Of a DNA stretch of 16,094 nt, positions 1 to 6,387 are shown one piece after another (within the stretch, counting starts at the first letter, position 1; each line of letters begins with the position of its first letter). The notes under the pieces are model-generated. The model did no database searches, was not told the origin of the DNA, and worked only from the letters and a program-made list of their open reading frames with translations. A program made the translations under genes and the position numbers. The stretch is from assembly GCA_028723145.1 (NCBI GenBank), contig JAQYFM010000128.1, forward strand, positions 1 to 16,094. The letters are read 5' to 3'. This stretch comes from Spirochaetales bacterium. Lineage in GTDB: Bacteria > Spirochaetota > Spirochaetia > Sphaerochaetales > Sphaerochaetaceae.

Positions 1-2
1 TA

Positions 3-146
3 TTTAGATGTTTCTTACTAAATGGTCTATTCGGATTTGTATTTGGCACTTACTACATCAAATATGGAATTCAATATGCTATGCTAGGACACATGGGTGT
101 TCACTTGGTATCAAAGATATTATTGATGATTTTCTATACTATCTAA
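3..146 (+). CDS. C-terminal fragment of a probable CPBP-family intramembrane metalloprotease (5' end outside window)
   Basis: An open frame enters from the left edge and gives 47 residues before TAA at 144-146. The visible part has a Gly-Leu-Phe-Gly-Phe-Val-Phe-Gly run, a short Tyr-rich hydrophilic turn, then Gly-His-Met-Gly-Val-His and a closing hydrophobic helix. A small-residue membrane helix followed by a His-x3-His/Asn motif is the usual C-terminal end of CPBP (CAAX protease/bacteriocin-immunity, Abi) proteins, in which the late histidine is a putative metal ligand. The catalytic Glu-Glu-x3-Arg motif would lie upstream, outside the window. The stop codon overlaps the convergent diguanylate cyclase gene by 8 bases. 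The family call rests only on this tail; another polytopic membrane protein is possible. Confidence 0.55.
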   Translation, partial: FRCFLLNGLFGFVFGTYYIKYGIQYAMLGHMGVHLVSKILLMIFYTI

Positions 147-1197
147 ACTCTCTACCTTGTGCTTTGTAGTATGAGATTTTATCATCATACATAAGTTTTT
201 CAGCTTCTTTAACTAGCTTATAGGTATCTAAATCAGTCTTGCTACTCCATGCATATCCAATAGAGAGATTAATTTTGTTTTGTGTTGATAAGTCTTTTAC
301 TGTTTTAACCATTTCTTCAATTTTAGTTAAAGATTTATCTTTGCAAATAGCAATAAATTCATCTCCTCCTACTCGGTAAGAACAACTTGGAGAAAATACT
401 TTTTTCATTATATCAGAAACCATGATTAGCATTTTATCTCCTGCTTCATGACCATATTTATTATTTATTTCATGGAGTCCATTAGCATCTATATAAATAC
501 AACTAAGATTTTCTTTACATCCTTGCTTGAAGGTAAAGCGATCCTTTTCGAACATATTTCTATTATAAAGATCTGTTAAAATATCCTTTTGACTAAAGGC
601 TATAGCTTCCTTTTCAAATAGTATTTTAGCAGCTCTAATATTAGACATATATGTAGATAAAACTATTGAAACAATAGTAAATATTACGGAATCAGTAACA
701 TCAACAATAAGAAATCCTGGTTCCTTACTATTTAAGGCACAAATAATGAAAAAAACAGAAGCAAATATCTGAGCGCCTAGCATCCTAATAGGAAACTCAA
801 TAAATAAAAAAGGTACTGTAATTAAATAAGCGATAAACGTCACAGAATTTTGATTTGGTGATAAAAAGCTACCTTGAATAGCACTAGTGAGTAGCAACGT
901 CATTATTAATGTATAAACACCAAATAATAACCTTTTGTTAGTGTTGAAGAAATTTAAAAATGAGAGAATTAAGAGAAAAAGAAAGATAATATCTGCAATA
1001 AAATAAATATATGAATAAACTTCAAAAATTGGTGAAAAGAAAGAAAATATAATCATGAAGGTAAAGATTATAACTCCTAAAAGAGAAATAATTCTTAAGC
1101 TTTGGTTATTTGATTCAAAAATATCATTTTTTATAAGTAAATAATCATCATGGTCTAAGTTTAAATTTACTATCGCATTTATTAATTTATTTTTCAT
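139..1197 (-). CDS. Membrane-anchored GGDEF diguanylate cyclase
   Basis: The predicted reaction is 2 GTP to cyclic di-GMP at the inner membrane. The 352-residue protein has about six hydrophobic segments between residues 35 and 185 (roughly 36-55, 62-83, 90-106, 118-134, 138-154 and 165-184), a short linker, and a GGDEF domain from about 203 to 350. Key motifs are intact: Asp-Ile-Leu-Thr-Asp-Leu-Tyr-Asn-Arg at 205-213, the metal-binding Asp237 in a variant Asp-Ala-Asn-Gly-Leu-His segment, Gly-His...Gly-Asp at 249-254, and Gly-Gly-Asp-Glu-Phe at 277-281. The inhibitory-site Arg-x2-Asp expected five residues before GGDEF is absent (Phe-Ser-Pro-Ser), so product inhibition through that site is unlikely. 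There is no recognisable sensory domain other than the membrane region. The ATG is preceded by AGGGA. The gene is divergent from the QueD-like gene and shares its control region. Confidence 0.93.
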   Translation of the reverse strand: MKNKLINAIVNLNLDHDDYLLIKNDIFESNNQSLRIISLLGVIIFTFMIIFSFFSPIFEVYSYIYFIADIIFLFLLILSFLNFFNTNKRLLFGVYTLIMTLLLTSAIQGSFLSPNQNSVTFIAYLITVPFLFIEFPIRMLGAQIFASVFFIICALNSKEPGFLIVDVTDSVIFTIVSIVLSTYMSNIRAAKILFEKEAIAFSQKDILTDLYNRNMFEKDRFTFKQGCKENLSCIYIDANGLHEINNKYGHEAGDKMLIMVSDIMKKVFSPSCSYRVGGDEFIAICKDKSLTKIEEMVKTVKDLSTQNKINLSIGYAWSSKTDLDTYKLVKEAEKLMYDDKISYYKAQGREFR

Positions 1198-1216
1198 AAT
1201 TCCCTGTTTATGGACT

Positions 1217-1245
1217 ATTTTAGGTTAAAAGATATATCAATTCAA
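1217..1245 (-). promoter_or_regulatory. Predicted sigma70-type promoter of the diguanylate cyclase gene
   Basis: Read on the minus strand, TTGAAT (1240-1245) and TAAAAT (1217-1222) are separated by 17 bases. Transcription would begin about 20 bases before the ATG at 1197. The -35 box overlaps one arm of the inverted repeat at 1242-1260. Confidence 0.5.
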
Positions 1246-1260
1246 CAAACTTTTTGTTGA
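1242..1260. promoter_or_regulatory. Perfect 8-bp-arm inverted repeat between two divergent promoters (candidate operator)
   Basis: TCAACAAA, a 3-base spacer CTT, then TTTGTTGA form a perfect dyad. Each arm ends in the TTGA of the -35 box of one of the two divergent promoters, so a protein bound here would cover both. No regulator gene that would obviously bind it is adjacent. Confidence 0.5.
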
Positions 1261-1285
1261 CAGTTGAAATAAATAATATTATATT
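1257..1285 (+). promoter_or_regulatory. Strong sigma70-type promoter of the QueD-like gene
   Basis: A consensus TTGACA (1257-1262), a 17-base spacer and TATATT (1280-1285) predict a start near 1292. This leaves a leader of about 28 bases, too short for a riboswitch. The promoter lies downstream of the in-frame TTG at 1254 and so excludes it as the translation start. Confidence 0.75.
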
Positions 1286-1319
1286 CTTATTAGTATTAAT
1301 TACTGATAAGGAGATAAAT

Positions 1320-1886
1320 ATGAGAAGTATTACAACATTTGATTTACAGTATGCTCATAGGTTCTATGGCTTTAAAGGAGAAGCTCAATACTTACACGGC
1401 CATACAGGTATATTAACACTTGAAGTAGAAGATAGTGTAAATATGGGCGTAAACATGGTATTCCCATGTAATGAAATACAAAAAACAGCTTGGGATGTAC
1501 TTAAGAATTTTGACCATGCACTCATACTAAGAGAAGATGATCCACTTCTTCCTGCAATTCTAGACGTTTATGAAAAACAAGGAATTAAAAACGGTCATCC
1601 TCAGAACTTAATGAAGGGTGAAGCCTTTAAAACTGAGCTTGCAACAGCATATCCAGATGCAAGACTTGTAGTTACTAAGGAAACTATGACAGTAGAAGGT
1701 ATGATAAAGATAGTATATGACCTTCTAAAGGATAAGCTTAATATTGCCAAAATTACCTTCACAAGTGGTGTTAATGCTGCATCTCAAGAGTATGATGTAA
1801 CTAAAACCATTGATAGATGTCCTCTATGTGGTATAGCTTTAGATGAAGAAGGTAAATGTCCTAAATGTGGATATAAAAAAAGATAA
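1320..1886 (+). CDS. QueD / 6-pyruvoyl-tetrahydropterin-synthase-like protein with C-terminal zinc ribbon
   Basis: This is a 188-residue member of the T-fold 6-carboxytetrahydropterin synthase/PTPS superfamily. QueD makes 6-carboxytetrahydropterin for queuosine and other deazapurines. Visible zinc ligands are His13 and His26/His28 (His-Gly-His). An Asp65-His66 pair and Glu126 (Thr-Val-Glu) match the catalytic Asp-His and substrate-anchoring Glu of QueD. The catalytic Cys, normally four residues before the His-Gly-His, is Ala22 here, with Glu21 next to it. The C-terminus adds a zinc ribbon, Cys-Pro-Leu-Cys at 167-170 and Cys-Pro-Lys-Cys at 180-183. The protein is longer than the usual 120-150 residues, with extra sequence at about 70-115. 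The start was chosen because AAGGAG lies 7 bases before this ATG and a promoter lies just upstream. No queC, queE or queF is adjacent, so queuosine synthesis is not established. Confidence 0.82.
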   Translation: MRSITTFDLQYAHRFYGFKGEAQYLHGHTGILTLEVEDSVNMGVNMVFPCNEIQKTAWDVLKNFDHALILREDDPLLPAILDVYEKQGIKNGHPQNLMKGEAFKTELATAYPDARLVVTKETMTVEGMIKIVYDLLKDKLNIAKITFTSGVNAASQEYDVTKTIDRCPLCGIALDEEGKCPKCGYKKR

Positions 1887-1905
1887 TCTTATATGTTAAG
1901 ATTTT

Positions 1906-1940
1906 GGCTATTACATGAATTTGTAGTAGCCATATTTTTT
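1906..1940 (+). terminator. Rho-independent terminator after the QueD-like gene
   Basis: A 9-bp stem, GGCTATTAC (1906-1914) with GTAGTAGCC (1923-1931) including one G-U pair, has an 8-base loop and is followed by ATATTTTTT. Confidence 0.8.
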
Positions 1941-2014
1941 AGACAAATGTGAACAGAAAAAATCGGGAAGAGAATAATTATTTATTTTATGATTTTATGA
2001 ATTAGGAGCAAAAA

Positions 2015-2875
2015 GTGGAGTGGATGCAGCTTATTGGTGATTGTATTACCTATATTGAGGAAAACTTATCAAATGACATTAATGCTGATTTGATTGCAAA
2101 AAAGTTTAATATTTCTACCTTCTATCTTCAAAAAGGGTTTTCAATGCTTTGTGGCATTACTCTTGGAGAGTATATTAGAAATAGAAAACTAACTAAAGCT
2201 GCCCATGATTTAATGACAAGTGATGAAACAATTCTTGATATTGCATTAAGATATGGATATGAATCACCAGATAGCTTTTCTAAAGCCTTTTTTCGGTTTT
2301 TTAATGTGCTTCCATCTGAATTGAGAAAGAATAAAAAGCATATAAAGGGTTATGCTCCTCTAAAACTAACAATTTCCTTACAAGGAGGGTTTTTAATGGA
2401 TTATAGAATTGAAAGAAAGAATGAGTTTAAAGTTATTTGTGCTTCTCGAAAATTTGCTTATGAAGGGTGTAAGGAAGCAATACCTCAATTTTGGCAGGAA
2501 CACTATCAAAAAGGAATGGAAAAGTATATTTGTGGTGAAATGGGTATTAACATCGATTTGACTCTATCAAATAGTACCTTTGAATACCTTATTGCTGACT
2601 TTTACAATAAAGATAAAGAAATTCCTAACGACTTAGAAATAAGAACGATACCTTCCTTTGAATGGGTAATTTTTAAATGTATTGGACCATTGCCAGAGAC
2701 AATGCGTCAGGTGAATGAAACCATATATACTCAATGGCTTTGTGAACAAAATGATTATGAATTTGCTGCTGGGTATTGTATAGAGCACTATGATAATCCT
2801 AAAAAGTATGAAATGGGTACTAAGGATTCAAAATACAATGCTGAAATATGGATTCCTGTAAGGAAAAAGCATTAA
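2015..2875 (+). CDS. AraC-family transcriptional regulator with GyrI-like effector-binding domain
   Basis: This 286-residue regulator has an N-terminal AraC/XylS double helix-turn-helix at about residues 8-106. The second helix-turn-helix shows Ile-Leu-Asp-Ile-Ala-x2-Tyr-Gly-Tyr-Glu-Ser at about 73-84 and the usual Phe-x3-Phe-x3-Pro-x2-Leu-Arg finish. Residues from about 128 to the end form a GyrI-like/effector-binding domain with the typical Ala-Glu-Ile-Trp-Ile-Pro-Val finish. Such domains bind small, often amphipathic or cationic ligands, as in Rob and BmrR, and the ligand here is unknown. The start codon is GTG: AGGAG (2004-2008) is 6 bases before it, whereas the next in-frame ATG at 2024 is 15 bases away. 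The gene lies upstream of the GNAT and dipeptidase genes on the same strand and may control them. Confidence 0.92.
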   Translation: MEWMQLIGDCITYIEENLSNDINADLIAKKFNISTFYLQKGFSMLCGITLGEYIRNRKLTKAAHDLMTSDETILDIALRYGYESPDSFSKAFFRFFNVLPSELRKNKKHIKGYAPLKLTISLQGGFLMDYRIERKNEFKVICASRKFAYEGCKEAIPQFWQEHYQKGMEKYICGEMGINIDLTLSNSTFEYLIADFYNKDKEIPNDLEIRTIPSFEWVIFKCIGPLPETMRQVNETIYTQWLCEQNDYEFAAGYCIEHYDNPKKYEMGTKDSKYNAEIWIPVRKKH

Positions 2876-2882
2876 GTATTTT

Positions 2883-2912
2883 AAGAGCTTTCTTTTCTGA
2901 AGACTCTTTTTT
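2883..2912 (+). terminator. Weak terminator-like hairpin after the AraC gene
   Basis: AAGAG (2883-2887) pairs with CTCTT (2904-2908) around a 2x2 internal loop and an inner TTC/GAA pairing, followed by TTTT. It may only attenuate read-through into the GNAT gene. Confidence 0.4.
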
Positions 2913-2950
2913 AATAGAAAATGATAGTAAAAAAAAGATAGTATATAGTT

Positions 2951-3685
2951 ATGATTACATACACAAATCTTACAGGTTTTTCCTATTCATTTTTGAAAAA
3001 GACATTTAATGAAGCCTTCTCTGATTACAACATTCCTATGAACCTTTCTGAAGAGCAAATAAAGATTCATTTAGAGTCAAATGATTATAATCCAAGACTC
3101 TCAATAGGGGCCTTTGATAACGATAAGATGGTTGGTTTTGTCTTTGTGGGTCAAAGAGGTAATAGGCTATATGATGGTGGTACTGCTGTAATAAAGGAGT
3201 ATAGAAGAAAAGGTATTGCTAAAAATATGATAAAAAGCATCTTAAATAAGATGCAGAAGGATGAAGTCTTCATTTTGGAGTGTATTTCAGATAACACTAG
3301 AGGATTAAAGCTATATGAAAGCTTAGGTTTTGTTAAATCTAGACAATTTATTTGCTATAAGCTAAATGAAGGTGGATTATTATCTGATGAAGTTAAGAGG
3401 GTAGATGAAGCTATAATAAGTAAAGATTATCGTCCCTCATGGCAAAATGAAAAGATAGTAGACCCTATCTACTACGTCCATGGTGAAAATAAAATTTGCG
3501 TTCGCAAAGATGGTGGTGTCTATTTTTCAGATCCAGATTACACCTTAATAAATCATGCGTTAAAAGACTTGGGTAGGCTCTCTTTTACAAATGTAAATAA
3601 TAATGATAAATTAACTATAATATTAAAGGAATTAGGCGCAACTATTATTGCTGAGCAAGAAGAGATGGTATATGAAAGTAATTGA
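2951..3685 (+). CDS. GNAT-family N-acetyltransferase with extra C-terminal domain
   Basis: This predicted acetyl-CoA-dependent acetyltransferase has 244 residues. The GNAT core covers about 1-138. It shows the acetyl-CoA pyrophosphate loop Arg-Arg-Lys-Gly-Ile-Ala (85-90) after a Thr-Ala-Val strand, and the motif-B segment Asn-Thr-Arg-Gly-Leu-Lys-Leu-Tyr-Glu-Ser-Leu-Gly-Phe near 115-127. Residues 140-244 are a further segment of about 100 residues that I do not recognise, so the protein is longer than a single GNAT domain (about 150-170). The substrate cannot be told. There is no clear Shine-Dalgarno before the ATG. The 3' end overlaps the dipeptidase start by 14 bases, implying co-translation and perhaps a linked role in peptide or amino-acid modification and breakdown, which is inference. 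Confidence 0.85.
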   Translation: MITYTNLTGFSYSFLKKTFNEAFSDYNIPMNLSEEQIKIHLESNDYNPRLSIGAFDNDKMVGFVFVGQRGNRLYDGGTAVIKEYRRKGIAKNMIKSILNKMQKDEVFILECISDNTRGLKLYESLGFVKSRQFICYKLNEGGLLSDEVKRVDEAIISKDYRPSWQNEKIVDPIYYVHGENKICVRKDGGVYFSDPDYTLINHALKDLGRLSFTNVNNNDKLTIILKELGATIIAEQEEMVYESN

Positions 3686-4607
3686 TTTACATTGTGATAC
3701 AATTTTAAGACTAAGTGAAAAAGGATGTGAAAATCTTTTTTCTTCAAGTGGCCATATTAACTATGATAAGCTAGTAAAAGGTGATGTACTTTGTCAGTGC
3801 TTTGCTCTCTTTACTAAGATGCATGAGCTAGTAGATGACTCTTATTCTCCATTTGAAAGATTAACAAAGCTTTATGAAATCTTCCTAAAAGAAATAAGTA
3901 ATTCTAAAGGTAAAATAAAGCGTGCTTATAATGCAAAGGATATTATTGCTAATAAAGACACAATATCTGCAATGCTAACTATTGAAGGGCTTGATGGATT
4001 AGAGGGTAAAATTGAAAATGCGTTAACTCTATGTTCTTGGAAGCCTAAGATTGCTAGCTTAACTTGGAACTGGGAAAATGAACTAGCGTATCCTCAAAGT
4101 GATGATAAAACAATTATGGCTAAAGGCTTAAAGCCATTTGGTTTTGAGGTAATAGAATTATTTAATAGTGAAGATATAATAGTTGATGTTTCACATCTAA
4201 GTGATGGTGGCTTTTGGGATTGTATTAATAAGGCATCCAAGGTCGTTGCAACACATTCTGACTCAAGAGCAATAACTAATGTAGGAAGAAACTTAACAGA
4301 TGAGATGATTAAAGCCCTTGCAGATAAGGGTGGTGTTGTCGGGCTTAATTTCTGCTCTTCATTTTTGACCTCCGATAAAAGCCATGAATCAAGAATCTCT
4401 GATATGATAATCCATGTAAAGCATATGTTAAATGTTGGTGGTGAGGATGTACTTGCTCTTGGTAGCGATTTTGATGGAATTGGTGGAAAGCTAGAAATCG
4501 ATGGTCCTGATAAATTCCCAATTCTAGAGGAAGCTCTTCATAAAGCAGGACTATCATACTCAACGATAGAGAAGATGTACTTTAAAAATATTTTAAGACT
4601 TCTTTAA
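3672..4607 (+). CDS. Membrane dipeptidase-type metallopeptidase (peptidase family M19)
   Basis: This predicted zinc dipeptidase of the renal-dipeptidase (M19, amidohydrolase-fold) family cleaves dipeptides, in some members those with a C-terminal D-residue. The 311-residue sequence has every expected metal or active-site ligand: His7-x-Asp9 in Asp-Leu-His-Cys-Asp-Thr, Glu105 in Thr-Ile-Glu-Gly, His175 in Asp-Val-Ser-His, His195 in Ala-Thr-His-Ser-Asp-Ser-Arg, and Asp266 in Gly-Ser-Asp-Phe-Asp-Gly. There is no signal peptide, so it is cytoplasmic. An in-frame TTG at 3648 would add eight residues before the conserved N-terminus. The ATG at 3672 is preferred because family members begin directly with this strand. 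It lies inside the end of the GNAT gene, so translation is probably coupled. The closing Lys-Asn-Ile-Leu-Arg-Leu-Leu matches the family end. Confidence 0.93.
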   Translation: MKVIDLHCDTILRLSEKGCENLFSSSGHINYDKLVKGDVLCQCFALFTKMHELVDDSYSPFERLTKLYEIFLKEISNSKGKIKRAYNAKDIIANKDTISAMLTIEGLDGLEGKIENALTLCSWKPKIASLTWNWENELAYPQSDDKTIMAKGLKPFGFEVIELFNSEDIIVDVSHLSDGGFWDCINKASKVVATHSDSRAITNVGRNLTDEMIKALADKGGVVGLNFCSSFLTSDKSHESRISDMIIHVKHMLNVGGEDVLALGSDFDGIGGKLEIDGPDKFPILEEALHKAGLSYSTIEKMYFKNILRLL

Positions 4608-4613
4608 TAATTA

Positions 4614-4633
4614 GCCTGAGAAAACTCTCAGGC
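4614..4633. terminator. Hairpin between convergent genes (probable bidirectional terminator)
   Basis: A perfect 8-bp stem, GCCTGAGA (4614-4621) with TCTCAGGC (4626-4633), has a 4-base loop. It is followed by CTACTTTTCTTT on the plus strand and a weaker TAATTATTAAA on the minus strand. It sits exactly between the dipeptidase stop and the phosphatase stop. Confidence 0.7.
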
Positions 4634-5275
4634 CTACTTTTCTTTCCAAGAAGAACGCATTAATTCATTGTGACCAATTAAGTGGTAATAATCATTAAAG
4701 GTTTCGAGAGTGAATAAATTAGTTTCACTATCGTATATAAGCTTTGTTAATGATGTGTTTTCAAGAGAGGATCCAAAAGCAAGCTTTTCTTTAAATGGTA
4801 AATTTAATAGCCCGCAAATTAAACTTCTAATTAATCCGCCGTGAGTAATAACTATAATTGAATTGTGTGGACTATCTATTATCTCTTTTATTACAGGATA
4901 GGCTCTTGAAAAACAATCTTCGCCGCTTTCTCCTCCAGGAAATGGTAAATCACTAGTTCTTAATAATCTATCATGCATGAAGGAAGAATACCTCTCCATT
5001 CTTTCTCTATTATCAAGACCAACGATAGCACCCCAGTCAATTTCATTAATACCAGCTCTTCTTTCTACATTAAGTTTTAGAGCTTGATTAATAATATCTC
5101 CTGTTTGAATAGCTCTTTTAAGTGTACTTGTGTACATTATATCGAAGTTTTGACCTTCTAATCTTTTTGCAAGTAGCTCTGCCTGAAGAATACCTTCAGG
5201 CGAGAGAGCAACGTCGACATTACACTTTGAGCTATTTTGTCGTCCATGACGAACTAAGATAATTCTTTTTTTCAT
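4634..5275 (-). CDS. Histidine phosphatase family protein (phosphoglycerate mutase-like)
   Basis: This 213-residue cytoplasmic phosphatase of the branch-1 histidine phosphatase (GpmB/CobC-like) group transfers phosphate from a small substrate to a histidine and then to water. The catalytic set is complete: Arg9-His10-Gly11 with His10 as nucleophile, Arg54 in Thr-Ser-Thr-Leu-Lys-Arg-Ala, the acid Glu78 in Asn-Glu-Ile-Asp-Trp-Gly, and His145 in Thr-His-Gly-Gly. Pro-Gly-Gly-Glu-Ser at about 113-117 is typical of metabolite phosphatases rather than true mutases. The ATG overlaps the stop of the ATPase gene in an ATGA arrangement, so it is the last, translationally coupled gene of the transporter operon. 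That position suggests it acts on the imported compound or a product of it. Cofactor phosphatases such as CobC are the alternative. Confidence 0.88.
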   Translation of the reverse strand: MKKRIILVRHGRQNSSKCNVDVALSPEGILQAELLAKRLEGQNFDIMYTSTLKRAIQTGDIINQALKLNVERRAGINEIDWGAIVGLDNRERMERYSSFMHDRLLRTSDLPFPGGESGEDCFSRAYPVIKEIIDSPHNSIIVITHGGLIRSLICGLLNLPFKEKLAFGSSLENTSLTKLIYDSETNLFTLETFNDYYHLIGHNELMRSSWKEK

Positions 5276-6372
5276 AGGCTTGAAGAGATAATTTTACATC
5301 TTCCAATTCTATTTCCTTCTTTATCAAAGAGGTTATAGGTTCCAGGGAAGGAAATTGGATGTTTATCACCTACATTAAAGTCTCCATCACCAAAGATAAC
5401 TGAGTTAAGTTGAACTGAACCAATCTTTACTTTAACAATTGTTTCCATTCCAGATGGAAGGGAAGAATAAATTTCACCCTTAACACTACCTTCATTTGAA
5501 ATCTGGACGTATTCTGGTCTAAGACCTAAGATAACATCCTGGTCCTTTACAATACTCTTATCCAACATCTCGATAGTAAATGTAAGGCCATCACTATTTT
5601 TAAGAGTCATGTTTTTAAGAGAGAAATCAAGTAAGTTGATGTTAGGAGATCCTACGAAATCTGCTGTAAAGGTGTTAGCTGGATTTCTATAAACCTCAAG
5701 AGGGTTAGCATATTGCTGAAGTAATCCATTTTTCATCAAGCAAATCTTTGTTGATAGTGTCATTGCCTCAAGTTGGTCGTGAGTAACATAGACAAATGTT
5801 GAGTCTGTATCGTGGTGAAGTCTCTTAAGCTCTGTTCTCATCTCCATTCTTAATTTAGCATCGAGGTTTGAAAGAGGTTCATCCATAAATAGTACTTTAG
5901 GACCTGTTGCAAGAGTTCTTGCAATAGCAACTCTTTGTTGCTGTCCACCTGATAACTCAGCTGGATATCTATCCTTAAATTCTTCAATTCTAAGCATCTT
6001 CAATAACTCATCAACACGAGCTTGAATTTTATCCTTTGGCCATTTAAGGTTTTCAAGACCAAATGAAATATTCTTTGTTACTGTCATATGAGGCCAGAGT
6101 GCATAGTTTTGGAATAAGAATCCTACATCACGCTTGCTAGCTGCAATATCAATACCTTTTTCTGAGGAGAAAACAACGCGGTCGTTAATAAGGATTTCAC
6201 CTTCAGTTGGTGTTTCAAGTCCTGCAATCATTCTAAGAGTTGTGGTTTTACCGCAACCAGAAGGACCAAGAAGGGTGATAAAGGATCTATCATCTATTTC
6301 AAGATTTAAGTTATCTACTGCAACAAACTTACCAAATCTTTTTGTAACATTTTTTAATACTATTTTAGGCAT
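5272..6372 (-). CDS. ABC transporter ATP-binding protein of the AfuC/FbpC/PotA type
   Basis: This 366-residue ATPase subunit energises import through the permease encoded just upstream. The nucleotide-binding domain has Walker A Gly-Pro-Ser-Gly-Cys-Gly-Lys-Thr (36-43), Q-loop Gln88 in Phe-Gln-Asn-Tyr-Ala-Leu-Trp-Pro-His, signature Leu-Ser-Gly-Gly-Gln-Gln (140-145), Walker B Leu-Phe-Met-Asp-Glu-Pro (161-166) and switch His198. The C-terminal part, from about 235 to the end, is a TOBE/MOI-like regulatory domain with Leu-Gly-Leu-Arg-Pro-Glu. This architecture is shared by ferric, polyamine, sulfate, 2-aminoethylphosphonate and hexose-phosphate importers, so it does not by itself give the substrate. 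AGGAG precedes the ATG by 9 bases, and the gene starts 15 bases after the permease stop. Confidence 0.95.
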   Translation of the reverse strand: MPKIVLKNVTKRFGKFVAVDNLNLEIDDRSFITLLGPSGCGKTTTLRMIAGLETPTEGEILINDRVVFSSEKGIDIAASKRDVGFLFQNYALWPHMTVTKNISFGLENLKWPKDKIQARVDELLKMLRIEEFKDRYPAELSGGQQQRVAIARTLATGPKVLFMDEPLSNLDAKLRMEMRTELKRLHHDTDSTFVYVTHDQLEAMTLSTKICLMKNGLLQQYANPLEVYRNPANTFTADFVGSPNINLLDFSLKNMTLKNSDGLTFTIEMLDKSIVKDQDVILGLRPEYVQISNEGSVKGEIYSSLPSGMETIVKVKIGSVQLNSVIFGDGDFNVGDKHPISFPGTYNLFDKEGNRIGRCKIISSSL

Positions 6373-6387
6373 TTTATTTTTCTCCTA

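Noticed and set aside
1254..1319. Upstream in-frame start for the QueD-like protein
   Set aside because: It lies inside the -35 region of a consensus promoter, has no ribosome site, and would add hydrophobic residues not typical of the family. The ATG at 1320 has AAGGAG.
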